Of a stretch of 54,619 nt of DNA, positions 15,734 to 24,845 are shown piece after piece. Below the pieces are notes generated by a model. That model had not been told where the DNA came from and did not search any database. It worked only from the letters and a program-made list of their open reading frames with translations. A program made the position numbers and the translations under genes. The DNA is taken from the NCBI GenBank assembly GCA_035463295.1, contig DATHTK010000076.1, positions 1 to 54,619 on the forward strand, written 5' to 3'. The stretch is from DATHTK01 sp035463295. GTDB lineage: Bacteria; Actinomycetota; Rubrobacteria; Rubrobacterales; Rubrobacteraceae. Every line of letters begins with the position of its first letter. Position 1 is the first letter of the stretch.

Positions 15734-16783
15734 TCAGAGCGCGTAGTCTCCCGTATGCGCCTCTTCGAGGTAGCGGGCGAGGAGGTCTATGGCCGCCCGC
15801 ACGTCCTTCTCGCTCACCATCTCGTTCGGGGTGTGAACGTAGCGGCAGGGGACGGAGAGCGTGATCGCGGGTATGCCACCGTGGAGGCGCTGGACGCCGC
15901 CCGCGTCCGTGCCGCCGGCGGGTAGGATCTCCATCTGGTGCGGGATCTCTTCGCGCTCCGCTACGCGTCGAAAGTGCTCGACGAGCTTCGGGTGGGAGAT
16001 GGAGTGTCCGTCCATGATCTTGAGCGCCACCCCCTTGCCGAGCTCGGTGATGGCGTTCTCACCGCCGCCTCCCGGGACGTCCACCGCAAGGGTGACGTCG
16101 AGCGCGATCACGACCGTGGGCTCCAGCGCGGAGCCGCTGGCAGCAGCCCCGCGCAACCCCACCTCCTCCTGCGAGGTAGCCACCGCGAAGACCGTCGCCT
16201 CTGCGTCTCTCATCGCCCTGAGCGCCTCCAGCATGACGAAGACGCCGATGCGGTCGTCCATCGCCTTGCCGACGTAGTTCTCGCCTACGCGCTCGAGCGT
16301 TCGGTCCATCGTCACGTAGTCGCCGACGCGCGCGGCCGCTTTGACATCGTCTGCCGGCATGCCGAGGTCGACGAAGAAGTCCTCGGCCTTCGGCGGCTTC
16401 TGCTCCTCGCCGCGGGAGAGATGCGGCGGCTTGCGCGCCGGTTGCAGAGCGCCCCGCAGCGTCGAGCCGTCGGCGGTCGTAACGAGGACGCGCTGCGAGA
16501 CCATGTTCGCCGGGTCGTGGCCGCCCACGGTCTGGAGCCTGAGGAAACCCTTGTCGTCGATGTGCTTGACGAGGAAGCCGATCTCGTCGGTGTGCGCCGC
16601 GATCATGACGCGCGTATCCTCGCGGCCCTTTTTCGTACCGATAACGCTGCCCAGAGGGTCGGTGCGGACCTCATCAACGAGGGAGTCGAACTCCTCGCGC
16701 GCGACCTCGCGCTGTTTCTCCTCCCGACCCGAGACGCCCGGCGTCTCGATAAGCCTCCTCAGCAATGCTTCGTTGAGCGCCAC
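15734..16783 (-). CDS. M42 family metallo-aminopeptidase
   Basis: Di-metal aminopeptidase of the TET/FrvX family, 349 residues, full length. Metal and catalytic residues are visible in order: His in AAHTDEIG near residue 68, bridging Asp in KAMDDRIG near 178, catalytic Glu-Glu in TSQEEVGLRG near 210, Asp in VIALDVTLA near 233, and the distal His in CRYVHTPNE near 318. These enzymes form large tetrahedral cytosolic particles that trim short peptides. The start is a GTG with a GAGGGAAGGGG ribosome site. An antisense ORF of nearly 400 codons covers this gene, but it is a high-GC shadow. Confidence 0.94.
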   Translation of the reverse strand: MALNEALLRRLIETPGVSGREEKQREVAREEFDSLVDEVRTDPLGSVIGTKKGREDTRVMIAAHTDEIGFLVKHIDDKGFLRLQTVGGHDPANMVSQRVLVTTADGSTLRGALQPARKPPHLSRGEEQKPPKAEDFFVDLGMPADDVKAAARVGDYVTMDRTLERVGENYVGKAMDDRIGVFVMLEALRAMRDAEATVFAVATSQEEVGLRGAAASGSALEPTVVIALDVTLAVDVPGGGGENAITELGKGVALKIMDGHSISHPKLVEHFRRVAEREEIPHQMEILPAGGTDAGGVQRLHGGIPAITLSVPCRYVHTPNEMVSEKDVRAAIDLLARYLEEAHTGDYAL

Positions 16784-17002
16784 GGTGCCCCTTCCCTCGT
16801 GCCAGCATGGACCCTCGGGAGCCTAGCAACGGCGTCGCGGCGCGTCAAAGCCGAACCGTCTGTACTCCGGCGGCGAAGAGGCTTCCTCGCTGTCTCGCTC
16901 GTGGCGGCTCGTTCGGTTTCGCGCTCAGCCAGTCCGTCCCAGCCAGAGAAGATCGTCGAGAACGCTATAAGGCTCGACCTAGAGGCAAGAACTCCGACCG
17001 GC

Positions 17003-17413
17003 TCACCAGGCAGGCGCCAGACCCAGATAGCTAAGGCACTCCTGATTCTGGTCGATCGAGAACGCAGGCACCTCGACGCTCATCGAGCAACCCTGGCTCT
17101 CGACGGTGGGGCTCCCCTCGAGTAGGCTCGGTACCGAGACTCTCACGTCCCTCAGGTCCGCCTGGGCATTGTAGAGAGGTACACCCTGTACGCTTATCTG
17201 GTCCATTCTTACCTGTATTCGGTCGATGCGCCCCAAGAGCAGTTCAGGCGGAAAGCTCGAGGAGACCTCGACAAGAGGTTTCGTCGGTACCCCGAATGCC
17301 TCTTGCAGCCTACTAGCGAGTTGGTCCTCGATAACCCGCGGAAGCACCAGGTAGGAGAAGAGCCCTCCCAACACTAGTAGGACGACCAGTAGTTTCGCCG
17401 TGGAACCCCTCAT
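17003..17413 (-). CDS. Short DUF2993 (LmeA-like) lipid-binding protein, possibly truncated
   Basis: An N-terminal membrane anchor (KLLVVLLVLGGLFSYLVLP) is followed by VIEDQLASRLQEAFG and a strand-rich region containing GRIDRIQVRMDQISVQGVPL. This matches the first half of DUF2993/LmeA proteins, which bind phospholipids in the actinobacterial envelope. Family members are usually 220-260 residues; this one stops at about 136 after LSYLGLAPAW. I looked for continuation in the 200 bases downstream on the same strand and saw only interrupted frames, so the second half may have been lost. The start was set at ATG 17413; an upstream GTG at 17446 would add 11 residues. Base composition is less GC-biased than its neighbours. 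Confidence 0.65.
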   Translation of the reverse strand: MRGSTAKLLVVLLVLGGLFSYLVLPRVIEDQLASRLQEAFGVPTKPLVEVSSSFPPELLLGRIDRIQVRMDQISVQGVPLYNAQADLRDVRVSVPSLLEGSPTVESQGCSMSVEVPAFSIDQNQECLSYLGLAPAW

Positions 17414-17446
17414 AATCGTCGAATACGCATCCTCTCGGCACCTCAC

Positions 17447-17878
17447 GAACTCGCTCTGTGTGCATACTCCGTTTGTGCTCTGCGAGAAGATACTCTACGT
17501 CGTACGGCACGCCGAGCACATCCCTCAAAGGAATGATTTTTGCTGTTGCTTGGGGGTTGCTAGCGAGTTGCTAGGACCGGAACCGCTGTTTGTCTCTCCG
17601 TCCATCGTTGGGACCTGAGGTGGGGTGCGTCTTCTGGCCTAGTGACGGCGCGCTCGACTCCCGAGGCCATTTCTTCCAAGAGGAGGGCGAGTCTAGTAGT
17701 AATTGCGGCGAGATGCGCAGGCGCTGGGTAGTCGGCGATAGCCCAGATGGACTAGAGAAAGATCACTCGTTTGAGCGATGCGCCCTTCGGATGGCTCTCC
17801 CTAGACTCATCTTCATCCGCACACGAGCGAGGCCGAACGTGCTTGACAATGGAGACTGGAAAGGGAGATATCGAAGAG
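17447..17878. other. Intergenic region before the secreted protease
   Basis: About 430 bases with lower GC than the surroundings. A plus-strand open frame runs through part of it, but its residue pattern is not gene-like. It contains TTTGAGCGATGCGCC at 17770-17784, almost identical to a sequence upstream of the sulfatase gene, and a TTGACA hexamer at 17843-17848 shortly before the protease start. No RNA gene or repeat array is visible. Confidence 0.5.
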
Positions 17879-18817
17879 ATGGCGGGACATGCATCGAACA
17901 AGCAGGGTCGTTTGTGGCTCATTCTGCTGGGTGCCCTGGTCGCTTCGCTGGCTTCTTTGCTAGCGCTCCTGCAATGGGATAGTCCCGCGCGCGCCGAGGA
18001 ACAGAGAGGGAGCGGTAATGACCTAACGCTAGAGCGCAGCAACGCCTCCTTCGAAGAAAAGCTGGACGAGGCGATAGGCAAGAACGACTTCCAGGCTCAG
18101 ATAGTGGGCGGTAAGCCGGTGCCCAACGGCACATATCCGTTCATGGCAGTGTTGGATATAAGAGATAGTGCTGGCAACCGCAGGCTGTGCGGTGGTACCT
18201 TGATCGACAAGAACAGCGTGTTGACCGCCGGGCATTGCCTTGTAAATGCTTGGAGTGTGAACCTTGCCGTCGGGCGGACGGTGAGGAGCGAGCGTCAGGG
18301 CCGGGTCCGCAAGGCGACTCAATGGTTCGTCCACCCTCGCTTTGATCTCCGCCGGAACTTCTCTTACGATGCTGCGGTCCTCAAGCTCGATAGAGCGGTA
18401 ACCGGCATCAAGCCGATCAAGCTCTCAACCGCAAAGCAGAACAATCTGGAGACGCCGGGACGGAAACTGACGGTGGCCGGTTGGGGTACGACGAGCGAAG
18501 GCGGTAGCATCTCCGACCGCATGCGCGAAGTGAGGATACCTGTCATCTACGACGCCAATGCACAGAAAGCGTACTCTTCTCTGTCGCCAATATTGCGGTT
18601 TTTCCCGAAGCTCATGGTCGCCGCTGGCCAGAGAGGGAAAGACTCCTGCCAGGGCGACAGCGGCGGGCCGCTGTTCAAGTCAGGTGCCACCACCACAACG
18701 CAGGTCGGGGTCGTAAGCTACGGGAACGGGTGCGCGAGGGCTGCCTTCCCCGGTGTGTACACGGAGGTCAACAATCCCAACATCAGGTCGTTCATCGTCA
18801 ACGCCGCTCAGCAGTAG
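17879..18817 (+). CDS. Secreted trypsin-like serine protease (S1A)
   Basis: Exported chymotrypsin-fold protease of about 312 residues. A signal peptide (basic MAGHASNKQGR then LWLILLGALVASLASLLALL) is followed by a propeptide of about 35 residues and the mature N-terminus IVGGKPVPNG. The triad is intact: His in LTAGHC, Asp in YDAAVLKL, Ser in GDSGGP. The Asp six residues before the Ser (KDSCQGDSGG) predicts trypsin specificity for Lys/Arg. The activation site is odd: Gln precedes IVGG instead of Lys or Arg, so another protease may activate it. ATG 17879 has a GGGAG ribosome site about ten bases upstream; ATG 17849 and 17771 are alternatives. Such proteases are patchily distributed in bacteria, so transfer is possible. 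Confidence 0.92.
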   Translation: MAGHASNKQGRLWLILLGALVASLASLLALLQWDSPARAEEQRGSGNDLTLERSNASFEEKLDEAIGKNDFQAQIVGGKPVPNGTYPFMAVLDIRDSAGNRRLCGGTLIDKNSVLTAGHCLVNAWSVNLAVGRTVRSERQGRVRKATQWFVHPRFDLRRNFSYDAAVLKLDRAVTGIKPIKLSTAKQNNLETPGRKLTVAGWGTTSEGGSISDRMREVRIPVIYDANAQKAYSSLSPILRFFPKLMVAAGQRGKDSCQGDSGGPLFKSGATTTTQVGVVSYGNGCARAAFPGVYTEVNNPNIRSFIVNAAQQ

Positions 18818-19205
18818 TCAGACGTGCGCGGACGTTGAGCGTAGGACGAACGAATCCGAAGCGGTGGGCTGAACGGAGCCCACCGCTTCGACCTTGCCTC
18901 CAGCTCGAACTGTGGCTCCAGCCAACTTCGAGCGGGGATCGTGCTTCGCTCCCGACTATACGGAAGTGGTAGGAGCCCGGGGATAACGAGAGAAGGCACA
19001 CACCTTGCTACCAGTCTCTCTCCCTCGTTCGAGACTCTTATGTGTGCGAGATGAGAGTTCGCACAGAGAGCCGCCCCTTACACCGGTTTGGAGCAAGGTC
19101 GTGACCGGCACGGCGTACGATATGTACCGGGGGGCGACGGGCGCTGTGCTGTATATTAGCGAGAGGAAGAGCTAGCTTACGGGTTGTCGGCGAGAGAAGG
19201 GACCG
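18818..19205. other. Intergenic region after the protease
   Basis: About 390 bases with no convincing gene. It holds the strong hairpin at 18858 and, near its right end, TATATTAG at about 19152 that could serve as a -10 for the nucleoside hydrolase. Confidence 0.5.
18858..18889 (+). terminator. Strong hairpin downstream of the secreted protease
   Basis: Perfect 13-bp arms GAAGCGGTGGGCT and AGCCCACCGCTTC with a six-base loop, starting 40 bases after the protease stop. There is no long T run after it, as is common in GC-rich genomes. Confidence 0.7.
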
Positions 19206-20135
19206 ATGAGCCCCACTCCCATAATCCTGGACGCGGACCCCGGCCACGATGACGCCGTGGCGATCCTGCTCGCCTGCGGTGCGCCGGAGCTGGATCTGCT
19301 AGCCGTTACGACGGTCGCCGGCAACGTGCCGCTGGAGAAGACCACGCGCAATGCGCTGCGGATCCTCTCGCTCATCGGACGCACCGATGTCCCCGTCGCC
19401 GCCGGCGCCGCCGAACCCCTCGCCCGTCGCCTGCACACCGCCGAGGACATCCACGGCGAGAGCGGGTTGGATGGGCCGGAGATCCCGGACGCGACCTTTC
19501 CCGCCGAAGACCGCGGGGCGACGGAGCTCATCGCCGACGTGCTGAGGGAGTCCCCGGAGCGTGTAACCCTCGTTCCCACCGGGCCGCTCACCAACATCGC
19601 AGCCCTCTTGCGCGAACATCCCGAGCTGAAACTTCGCATCCGCCGCATCTCGATGATGGCGGGGAGCATCGGCCTCGGCAACACGACCCCCGCCGCCGAG
19701 TTCAACGTCTACGTGGACCCGGAGTCTGCGAGGGAGGTCTTCGAGTCGGGGCTCGAGATCACCATGATCGGCCTCGACGTAACCCATCAGGCCGGGGCGA
19801 GCCCGGGCGAGCGAGAGCGTCTGCGCTCGGTCGGGACCGTCGGTGGGGTGGTGGCCGGGCTGCTCGAGTTCTTCGCGGAGACCTACGAGCGCGTCTTCGA
19901 CTTCGACTCCCCGCCGCTTCACGACCCCGTGGCGGTCGCGGCGGTACTCGAGCCGGGCGTACTCAATACGCGCCCGATGCGGGTGGACGTCGAGTGCGAG
20001 AGCGAGCTAACCCGCGGCGAGACCGTCTGCGACTTCTACGGCGTAACCGGCAGACCCCCGAACGCCGAGGTCGGCGTCGAGCTCGACAGGGAGAGGTTCT
20101 TCGAGATCCTGTACCACGGGTTGAGCAGGCTCTAG
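19206..20135 (+). CDS. Inosine/uridine-preferring nucleoside hydrolase
   Basis: Calcium-dependent enzyme that hydrolyses ribonucleosides to base and ribose, for purine and pyrimidine salvage. The N-terminal metal site LDADPGHDDA at residues 8-17 is the diagnostic DxDxGxDD motif. TTVAGN, VPTGPLTNIA and the central EFNVYVDPE, which forms part of the ribose site, are all present, as is the C-terminal HDP (PLHDPVAVA) supplying the metal-binding Asp and the region of the catalytic His. Length, 309 residues, is typical. A GAGAAGGGA ribosome site precedes ATG 19206. It converges with the alpha/beta hydrolase gene, the two stops overlapping by four bases. Confidence 0.95.
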   Translation: MSPTPIILDADPGHDDAVAILLACGAPELDLLAVTTVAGNVPLEKTTRNALRILSLIGRTDVPVAAGAAEPLARRLHTAEDIHGESGLDGPEIPDATFPAEDRGATELIADVLRESPERVTLVPTGPLTNIAALLREHPELKLRIRRISMMAGSIGLGNTTPAAEFNVYVDPESAREVFESGLEITMIGLDVTHQAGASPGERERLRSVGTVGGVVAGLLEFFAETYERVFDFDSPPLHDPVAVAAVLEPGVLNTRPMRVDVECESELTRGETVCDFYGVTGRPPNAEVGVELDRERFFEILYHGLSRL

Positions 20136-21337
20136 ACGCTCGCCGCGCGCAACGAGCGGAGCACGAAGAGGTTCATCTCCCAGAGTTCTGGGATCTCCGA
20201 CGGCGAGAACGTGAGCTCGGCGTGGTCGAGCACGTCCGTTACGGTGACGCGGCCCTGCGGGGCGAGGCGCAGAACGTCGTGGGACTCCGAGAGGGGGAAG
20301 TACTTGTCGTGTGGCCCCGAGACCAGCTCGACTGGCGCCTCAATAATACCTCCCCGCGCTACCGGAGAGAGCTGTTCCAGGTCCGCGCGGACGCCTTCCG
20401 GCAGACTGCCGTACAGCTCGTCGAAGCGCTCCGGCTCCTCGTTCGCGAGCAACCCGGCGACGCGGCGCGCCTCGGGCGAGAGCCTCTCCAGGTCATCGGA
20501 GGGGAGGTTGCGCAGACCGGTCAGAGGCTCCGGGGCGAGGCGGTCCAGTCGGTCCAACTCGGCGAGGAGGGTCTCCCGGGCTTCGCCGGGCGGCAGAGCG
20601 GAGATCAGGGATCGTGCGCTGACGTAGGAGAGAAACGGTTCCGCCTCGTAGCGGACCATATCTCCGTTCTTCTCGTAGTGGCCGGTGGTGGCGATGGAGA
20701 GCACGGTCTCTATGTCCGCGTAGGGGGCCACGCCGGCGACGACGGAGACGCGCCCCTCCAGGTCCTCTTCTCCGGCGGCGAGTAGGGCGAGGGTCGCGCC
20801 GGTCGAGATCCCGACGAGGCCGACCTCCCCACCTCGCGCCTCCCGCCACCCGGATACCGCCCGGGCTACCTCGACCGTCTCGGCGGCGGTCCCGGGGGTG
20901 ATGACGTCCTCGCGCAAACCCGGCAGGTCCGGGACCACGACCAGGTACCCCGCCCGCGCGAAGCCTTCGGCGAGCCGCCTTATCTCCGGCAGGTCTTTCC
21001 CCTCGGGGACAGTGCCGTTCACGAGGAAGAGCGCGGGCCACGGCCCCTCACCGGCGGGCCGCGCCACGAGCGTCGCGTTTTCTCCGACGGTAGTGCCCTC
21101 GAGTCGCGGCTCGCCGGTCGCAACCTCGATCACGGATCTCGAGGCCGGTACGTCCATCGCGGAGGAGAGCACGACCGCGGCGCGGGCCTGCGCGTCGAGG
21201 TACGACCACCCGAAGCCCACCAGCGCGAGAAGAGCCATGACGGTCATGAGGAAGAGGATCAGAATTCCCGCCGATGCCCGGCGCCAGGGGCCCTTCCCTG
21301 CGTCGCCCGCCGAACGATACCCGAACCGCAAAGACAT
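20132..21337 (-). CDS. Membrane-anchored alpha/beta hydrolase
   Basis: About 401 residues. A single N-terminal membrane helix (ILILFLMTVMALLALVGFGW) anchors an alpha/beta-hydrolase domain on the outside. The nucleophile elbow is GISTGA, with the oxyanion region ALFLVNGT; acid and base are probably Asp in SGPHDKYFP and His in VLDHAEL near the C-terminus. An insertion of about 100 residues rich in Leu, Glu and Arg between the elbow and the Asp forms a cap. I chose ATG 21337 over the open 90-codon extension because the extension reads as intergenic sequence and GGAGGA precedes this ATG, although very closely. The substrate is unknown; the fold suggests ester or amide hydrolysis. Confidence 0.82.
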   Translation of the reverse strand: MSLRFGYRSAGDAGKGPWRRASAGILILFLMTVMALLALVGFGWSYLDAQARAAVVLSSAMDVPASRSVIEVATGEPRLEGTTVGENATLVARPAGEGPWPALFLVNGTVPEGKDLPEIRRLAEGFARAGYLVVVPDLPGLREDVITPGTAAETVEVARAVSGWREARGGEVGLVGISTGATLALLAAGEEDLEGRVSVVAGVAPYADIETVLSIATTGHYEKNGDMVRYEAEPFLSYVSARSLISALPPGEARETLLAELDRLDRLAPEPLTGLRNLPSDDLERLSPEARRVAGLLANEEPERFDELYGSLPEGVRADLEQLSPVARGGIIEAPVELVSGPHDKYFPLSESHDVLRLAPQGRVTVTDVLDHAELTFSPSEIPELWEMNLFVLRSLRAASV

Positions 21338-21545
21338 TCCTCCGTTTGCCGCGGGGCGGAGATCGTTCCGTTCGCGGTGTTCCTTTGCACTATCTCCCTC
21401 GTAGTTTATATCGCGTGCGGCGGTGGCCGTCGGACCTCGCTCCGCTGCGGGTTGCAGCCTTGTATAGAATCTGCCGGTTGGCGCAAGAAGTATCTTCGAC
21501 GGGAGGTTGTTGGAGGATGAGATCGCTCGCGCGGGGTGACCGGAG

Positions 21546-23135
21546 ATGACGCAGGGACCCCACGACAGCCCGGCGTCCGACAACGTTGGGCGCAGCCGAC
21601 CGGACATCGCCCGCCTCTCCCGGGATGCACTCGGGGCTCAGGAGGTGCTGGCGCGCGCGGCGCGGCGCTCCGGCGAGGAGATCCGCGACGTACGCGAGAG
21701 CGCGCGGGAGACGACCAACGGCGCTTATCTCGCCCGCACGGGCGACCTCGCGCGCTCGCAGTGGTTTCTTTGGGCTTGGGCCACGCTCGCCGCGGGCGAA
21801 CGGCTCGGGCGTGCCCCATCCCGGAGCGCTGCGCCGTCGCTCTTCGCTCCCTTCACGGCCTCACCCTCGCCACGGACGCTCGTGCTCGGGATGGTGGCCT
21901 CGGACCTCTACGTCGAGTACGCGGCGCTGCGCGAGCGGGCGCGGTGGTTCCCGGACCTGGTACCGCCCGAGGACTGGGAGCTCGCCCACCGGCGGGGGGC
22001 GGGACGGTTGCTCGACGCGGCACGGGCTCTGGGGGGCACCCTGATCAAAGCCGGACAGTTCACCTCTACCCGCCCGGACCTCTTGCCGGCAGCGTACATC
22101 GAAGGGCTCTCTTCCCTGCAGGATCGCGTGCCGCCGCAGCCTCGCGCCACGATCGAGGAGGCGGTTTCCCGAGAGCTCGGTCGCCCTCTTTTCGAGGTCT
22201 TCTCGGAGTTCGACGGCGTCCCCATCGCCGCCGCCTCCATCGCGCAGGTGCACCGCGCCCGACTACGGGGGGACGGCCGGGAGGTCGCCGTCAAGGTCCA
22301 GTACCCGGACGTAGCGGTGCTCATAGATGCGGATCTAGACGCGCTCGAGTCCATCTTCGAGGCCCTCGCCAGGCTCGAGCCGGGGATAATCCTCCAGCCC
22401 ATCGCCGATTACCTGCGCTGGACGCTCCCGCTGGAGCTGGACTTCGGCCGTGAAGCGGAGGCGATAGCCCGCCTCGGAGAGGCCCTCGCCGACCGGGACG
22501 ACGTGGTCGTGCCCGGGGTCGTGGGAGAGCTCTCCACGGACCGGTTGCTCGTCATGGAGCTCATGGAGGGGATCAAGATCACCGACCGCGACGGGCTCGT
22601 CGCGGCGGGGCTCGAGCCGCGCGAGGTCGCCGGGCTCCTGAACGACGCCTACGCGGAAGGGCTCTTCCGCCGGGGCGTCCTCCACGCCGACCCGCACCCC
22701 GGCAACCTCCTGGTGCAGCCGGGTCTCGGGGGGGCGCCGCGCCTCGTGCTTCTCGACCACGGCCTCACCCTCGACCTGGAACAACCCTTCGTCGCCGCGC
22801 TCGGCGGGGTGGTCTCGGCGATAAGGGACGGGGACCTCGACGCGCTCACCGGCGCTCTGGGCGAGGCGGGCCTCCCGCTCGGCGAGGAGACCGACCTGAC
22901 GACGCTCCTCGGGCTCGTCGGCGTGCTGCTGGGGGGAGAGCGCGACATTCCCGGCGCGGACCTCGAGGACTTCGGCCGGAAGCTCGGCGCGAGCGTGGGA
23001 GACATCCCGCCCCGGCTGCTCCTCGTCGGGCGGGCCATCGGATTGCTCGACGGCATCACGCGCCAGCTCGACCCCGACCTCGACGCCCTGGAGATCGTCG
23101 CCCGCTACACCGGCGATACCCTACTAGATCGCTAG
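21546..23135 (+). CDS. ABC1/AarF/UbiB-family atypical kinase
   Basis: Protein-kinase-like fold of the ADCK/UbiB family, 529 residues. Signature elements are the KxGQ-type motif in LIKAGQFTSTRPDLLP near 165-180, the Ala-rich nucleotide loop AAASIAQVHRA near 228, VAVKVQYP carrying the lysine, HADPHPGNLL as the catalytic loop near 380 and LDHG as the metal-binding motif. The N-terminal 100 residues are poorly conserved and Arg/Ala-rich. Family members support isoprenoid-quinone or lipid metabolism, often through ATPase activity. It is divergent from the hydrolase, with 200 bases between, and its stop overlaps that of the convergent sulfotransferase gene. Confidence 0.92.
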   Translation: MTQGPHDSPASDNVGRSRPDIARLSRDALGAQEVLARAARRSGEEIRDVRESARETTNGAYLARTGDLARSQWFLWAWATLAAGERLGRAPSRSAAPSLFAPFTASPSPRTLVLGMVASDLYVEYAALRERARWFPDLVPPEDWELAHRRGAGRLLDAARALGGTLIKAGQFTSTRPDLLPAAYIEGLSSLQDRVPPQPRATIEEAVSRELGRPLFEVFSEFDGVPIAAASIAQVHRARLRGDGREVAVKVQYPDVAVLIDADLDALESIFEALARLEPGIILQPIADYLRWTLPLELDFGREAEAIARLGEALADRDDVVVPGVVGELSTDRLLVMELMEGIKITDRDGLVAAGLEPREVAGLLNDAYAEGLFRRGVLHADPHPGNLLVQPGLGGAPRLVLLDHGLTLDLEQPFVAALGGVVSAIRDGDLDALTGALGEAGLPLGEETDLTTLLGLVGVLLGGERDIPGADLEDFGRKLGASVGDIPPRLLLVGRAIGLLDGITRQLDPDLDALEIVARYTGDTLLDR

Positions 23136-24133
23136 CGGTAGAACTCCGCGAGAAGGGGAGCGGTAGTCTTCTCGACTATCCTCGCCTGCTCGGGTGTCAG
23201 GTCCTCGCGCCACCCTCCCGGCGAGGCCTTCCGGTAGAACTTGCCCTGTCCCTTCATGTCTTCCGGGATGCTCTCCCAGGAGTGCTCCTGCACCGCCCGG
23301 GCCAGATCTTCCTCTCCCACCGCCATCTCGAGCGTCGAGTAGAGCCAGCGCATAGTCCCCAGGGCGTCCGCTCGTAGATCCTCGTAGCGAACCAGCGCCT
23401 TGGGACCCCCGTGCGCGTCGAAGGCCTCGCGGGCCCTGTTCATGTTCCGCAGGTACTTTCTGGCCGACCGTCGGACCACGGCGTTGGGCCGCTCGTCGGC
23501 CAGGGAATGGCCCCCCGAGCCAGCGCCCCACTTCTGCCAGCTGTCCTTTCTCGTGGCGTCGAGGGAAGAGGACACGACGTCCCGCGGGTCCCGGACCAGC
23601 AGGATCATGCGGCTCTCCGGCAGGGCCTCCATCAGGAACGGCGCCCCTACCCCGCCGCCGGGCTCCTTGATCACCAGGTAGTCCTCCAGCCCGAGGCGCG
23701 GAAAAGCGTGCCGGGCGCCGACCAGCACGAAGTGCCTTATGGATGAGATCCATGCCCCGCGCGTCGGGGCGCCCATGATGAAGTTCGCCGACTGGGTCTT
23801 CTCTTTGGGCGTACCCTCGTAGAACTCCCCGAAGAGGTGTCCGACCCTCGGCTCCCTCCAGACCTCGTGACGAGGAAGCGCGCCCATCATGCCAGCCAAC
23901 CACGTACTCCCGCTCCTGGCGACGCAAAAGATCCAGACGATGTTGGACGGGTCGACGCCTTCGGGCCCGGACTCCGGGCCCGGGGCGATACGCTGCGAAG
24001 ACCTCAACGACGCGGCGGCCAGGCGGCGCCTCAATACGGCCAGCCGCGGATATCTCGCCGCGGCGCGCCGCCAGTGCCACAAGCTCTTGCGTTTGACCCG
24101 AGATCCGAAAGACGCCTTCATCCGTTTCACCAC
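23132..24133 (-). CDS. PAPS-dependent sulfotransferase
   Basis: Enzyme of 333 residues that transfers sulfate from PAPS to a hydroxyl or amine acceptor. The 5'-phosphosulfate loop is CVARSGSTWLAGMM at about 70-84 and the 3'-phosphate motif is LLVRDPRDVVSSSLDATR near 178-195. A basic N-terminus of 45 residues without a membrane helix precedes the domain. The C-terminal part includes YRKASPGGWREDLT, resembling the final GxxGxWK/R loop that closes over PAPS. The acceptor cannot be predicted; lipids or exopolysaccharides are common for bacterial members. The stop overlaps the convergent kinase gene stop. A sulfatase is encoded at 49732, but the genes are not linked. Confidence 0.9.
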   Translation of the reverse strand: MVKRMKASFGSRVKRKSLWHWRRAAARYPRLAVLRRRLAAASLRSSQRIAPGPESGPEGVDPSNIVWIFCVARSGSTWLAGMMGALPRHEVWREPRVGHLFGEFYEGTPKEKTQSANFIMGAPTRGAWISSIRHFVLVGARHAFPRLGLEDYLVIKEPGGGVGAPFLMEALPESRMILLVRDPRDVVSSSLDATRKDSWQKWGAGSGGHSLADERPNAVVRRSARKYLRNMNRAREAFDAHGGPKALVRYEDLRADALGTMRWLYSTLEMAVGEEDLARAVQEHSWESIPEDMKGQGKFYRKASPGGWREDLTPEQARIVEKTTAPLLAEFYR

Positions 24134-24303
24134 CAGGTTCGAGAGCTCTGCGCCGGCTAGTCAGGGTAGAGTATTTCATCCCGTTAGTAAATGGGGCGCT
24201 CAGCGCTCGCAGTCCCTCGACGAGACGTAGCCTCTCCCAGCTTGAAAGCAGCGTAGACTTATGGTCGGCAGCACATGTCCACGTCTAAGAGAAAGGAGCC
24301 CAG

Positions 24304-24756
24304 TTGACGACCATGCCGCAAGAGGGCCAGAGCCTCCCCGACGTCTCGTTCATCACCGAGGACGGCGAGAAGGTCTCGGCCGGGACCCTCCGCGGGCAGG
24401 CGACCGTCCTCTACTTCTATCCGAAGGACGACACGCCCGGATGCACCAAGGAGGCCTGCGCCTTCCGCGACCGGATGGCGGACTTCGGGGAGGCCGGCGT
24501 CCAGGTCTACGGGGTCTCGCTCGACCCCCCCGAGTCGCACCGGCGCTTCCGCGAGAAGCACAACCTCAACTTCCCGCTCCTAACCGACCAGGGCGGCCGC
24601 GCCGCCGAGTCGCTCGGGGTGCTGAGAGAGGGTGGCAAGAGGGCGAACCGGGTCACGTTCCTGCTCGACCCCGACGGCAGGATCTCGAAGGTCTATCCCG
24701 AGGTCTCCCCGGAGACGCACGCCGATGAGATCCTGGAGGACGCGGCCTCCTTGTAG
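24304..24756 (+). CDS. bcp: Peroxiredoxin Q/BCP, thiol peroxidase
   Basis: Thioredoxin-dependent peroxidase reducing hydrogen peroxide and organic hydroperoxides. The active site TPGCTKEAC gives peroxidatic Cys47 and resolving Cys52, the CxxxxC arrangement of the PrxQ group. LYFYPKDD precedes it and the C-terminal VTFLLDPDGRI is typical. At 150 residues it is full length. A TTG at 24304 is five bases after AAAGGAG; an ATG nine bases later is an alternative but is too far from that ribosome site. It stands before a PRC-barrel gene on the same strand, 89 bases away. Confidence 0.95.
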   Translation: MTTMPQEGQSLPDVSFITEDGEKVSAGTLRGQATVLYFYPKDDTPGCTKEACAFRDRMADFGEAGVQVYGVSLDPPESHRRFREKHNLNFPLLTDQGGRAAESLGVLREGGKRANRVTFLLDPDGRISKVYPEVSPETHADEILEDAASL

Positions 24757-24845
24757 GCCGCCGCAGACCACTCGCCGCGCGTTTCGCCCCTCGGGGGAGG
24801 GGGTAAGCAGCGACGAGAAGAGCTACGAAACGGGAGGCAGATGTC

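Noticed and set aside
14982..15746. 254-codon plus-strand frame opposite the cyclophilin gene
   Set aside because: Antisense to a complete cyclophilin with its catalytic signature; no independent support.
15938..17125. 395-codon plus-strand frame opposite the M42 peptidase gene
   Set aside because: It is antisense to a gene with complete metal-site motifs; its residue pattern is typical of a GC-rich complement.
17590..17982. 130-codon plus-strand frame upstream of the secreted protease
   Set aside because: Irregular composition, no ribosome site, and it overlaps the protease start in another frame.
21338..21607. 90-residue N-terminal extension of the alpha/beta hydrolase
   Set aside because: It reads through the intergenic region and overlaps the start of the divergent kinase gene; the residue pattern is not protein-like and a ribosome site precedes the internal ATG.
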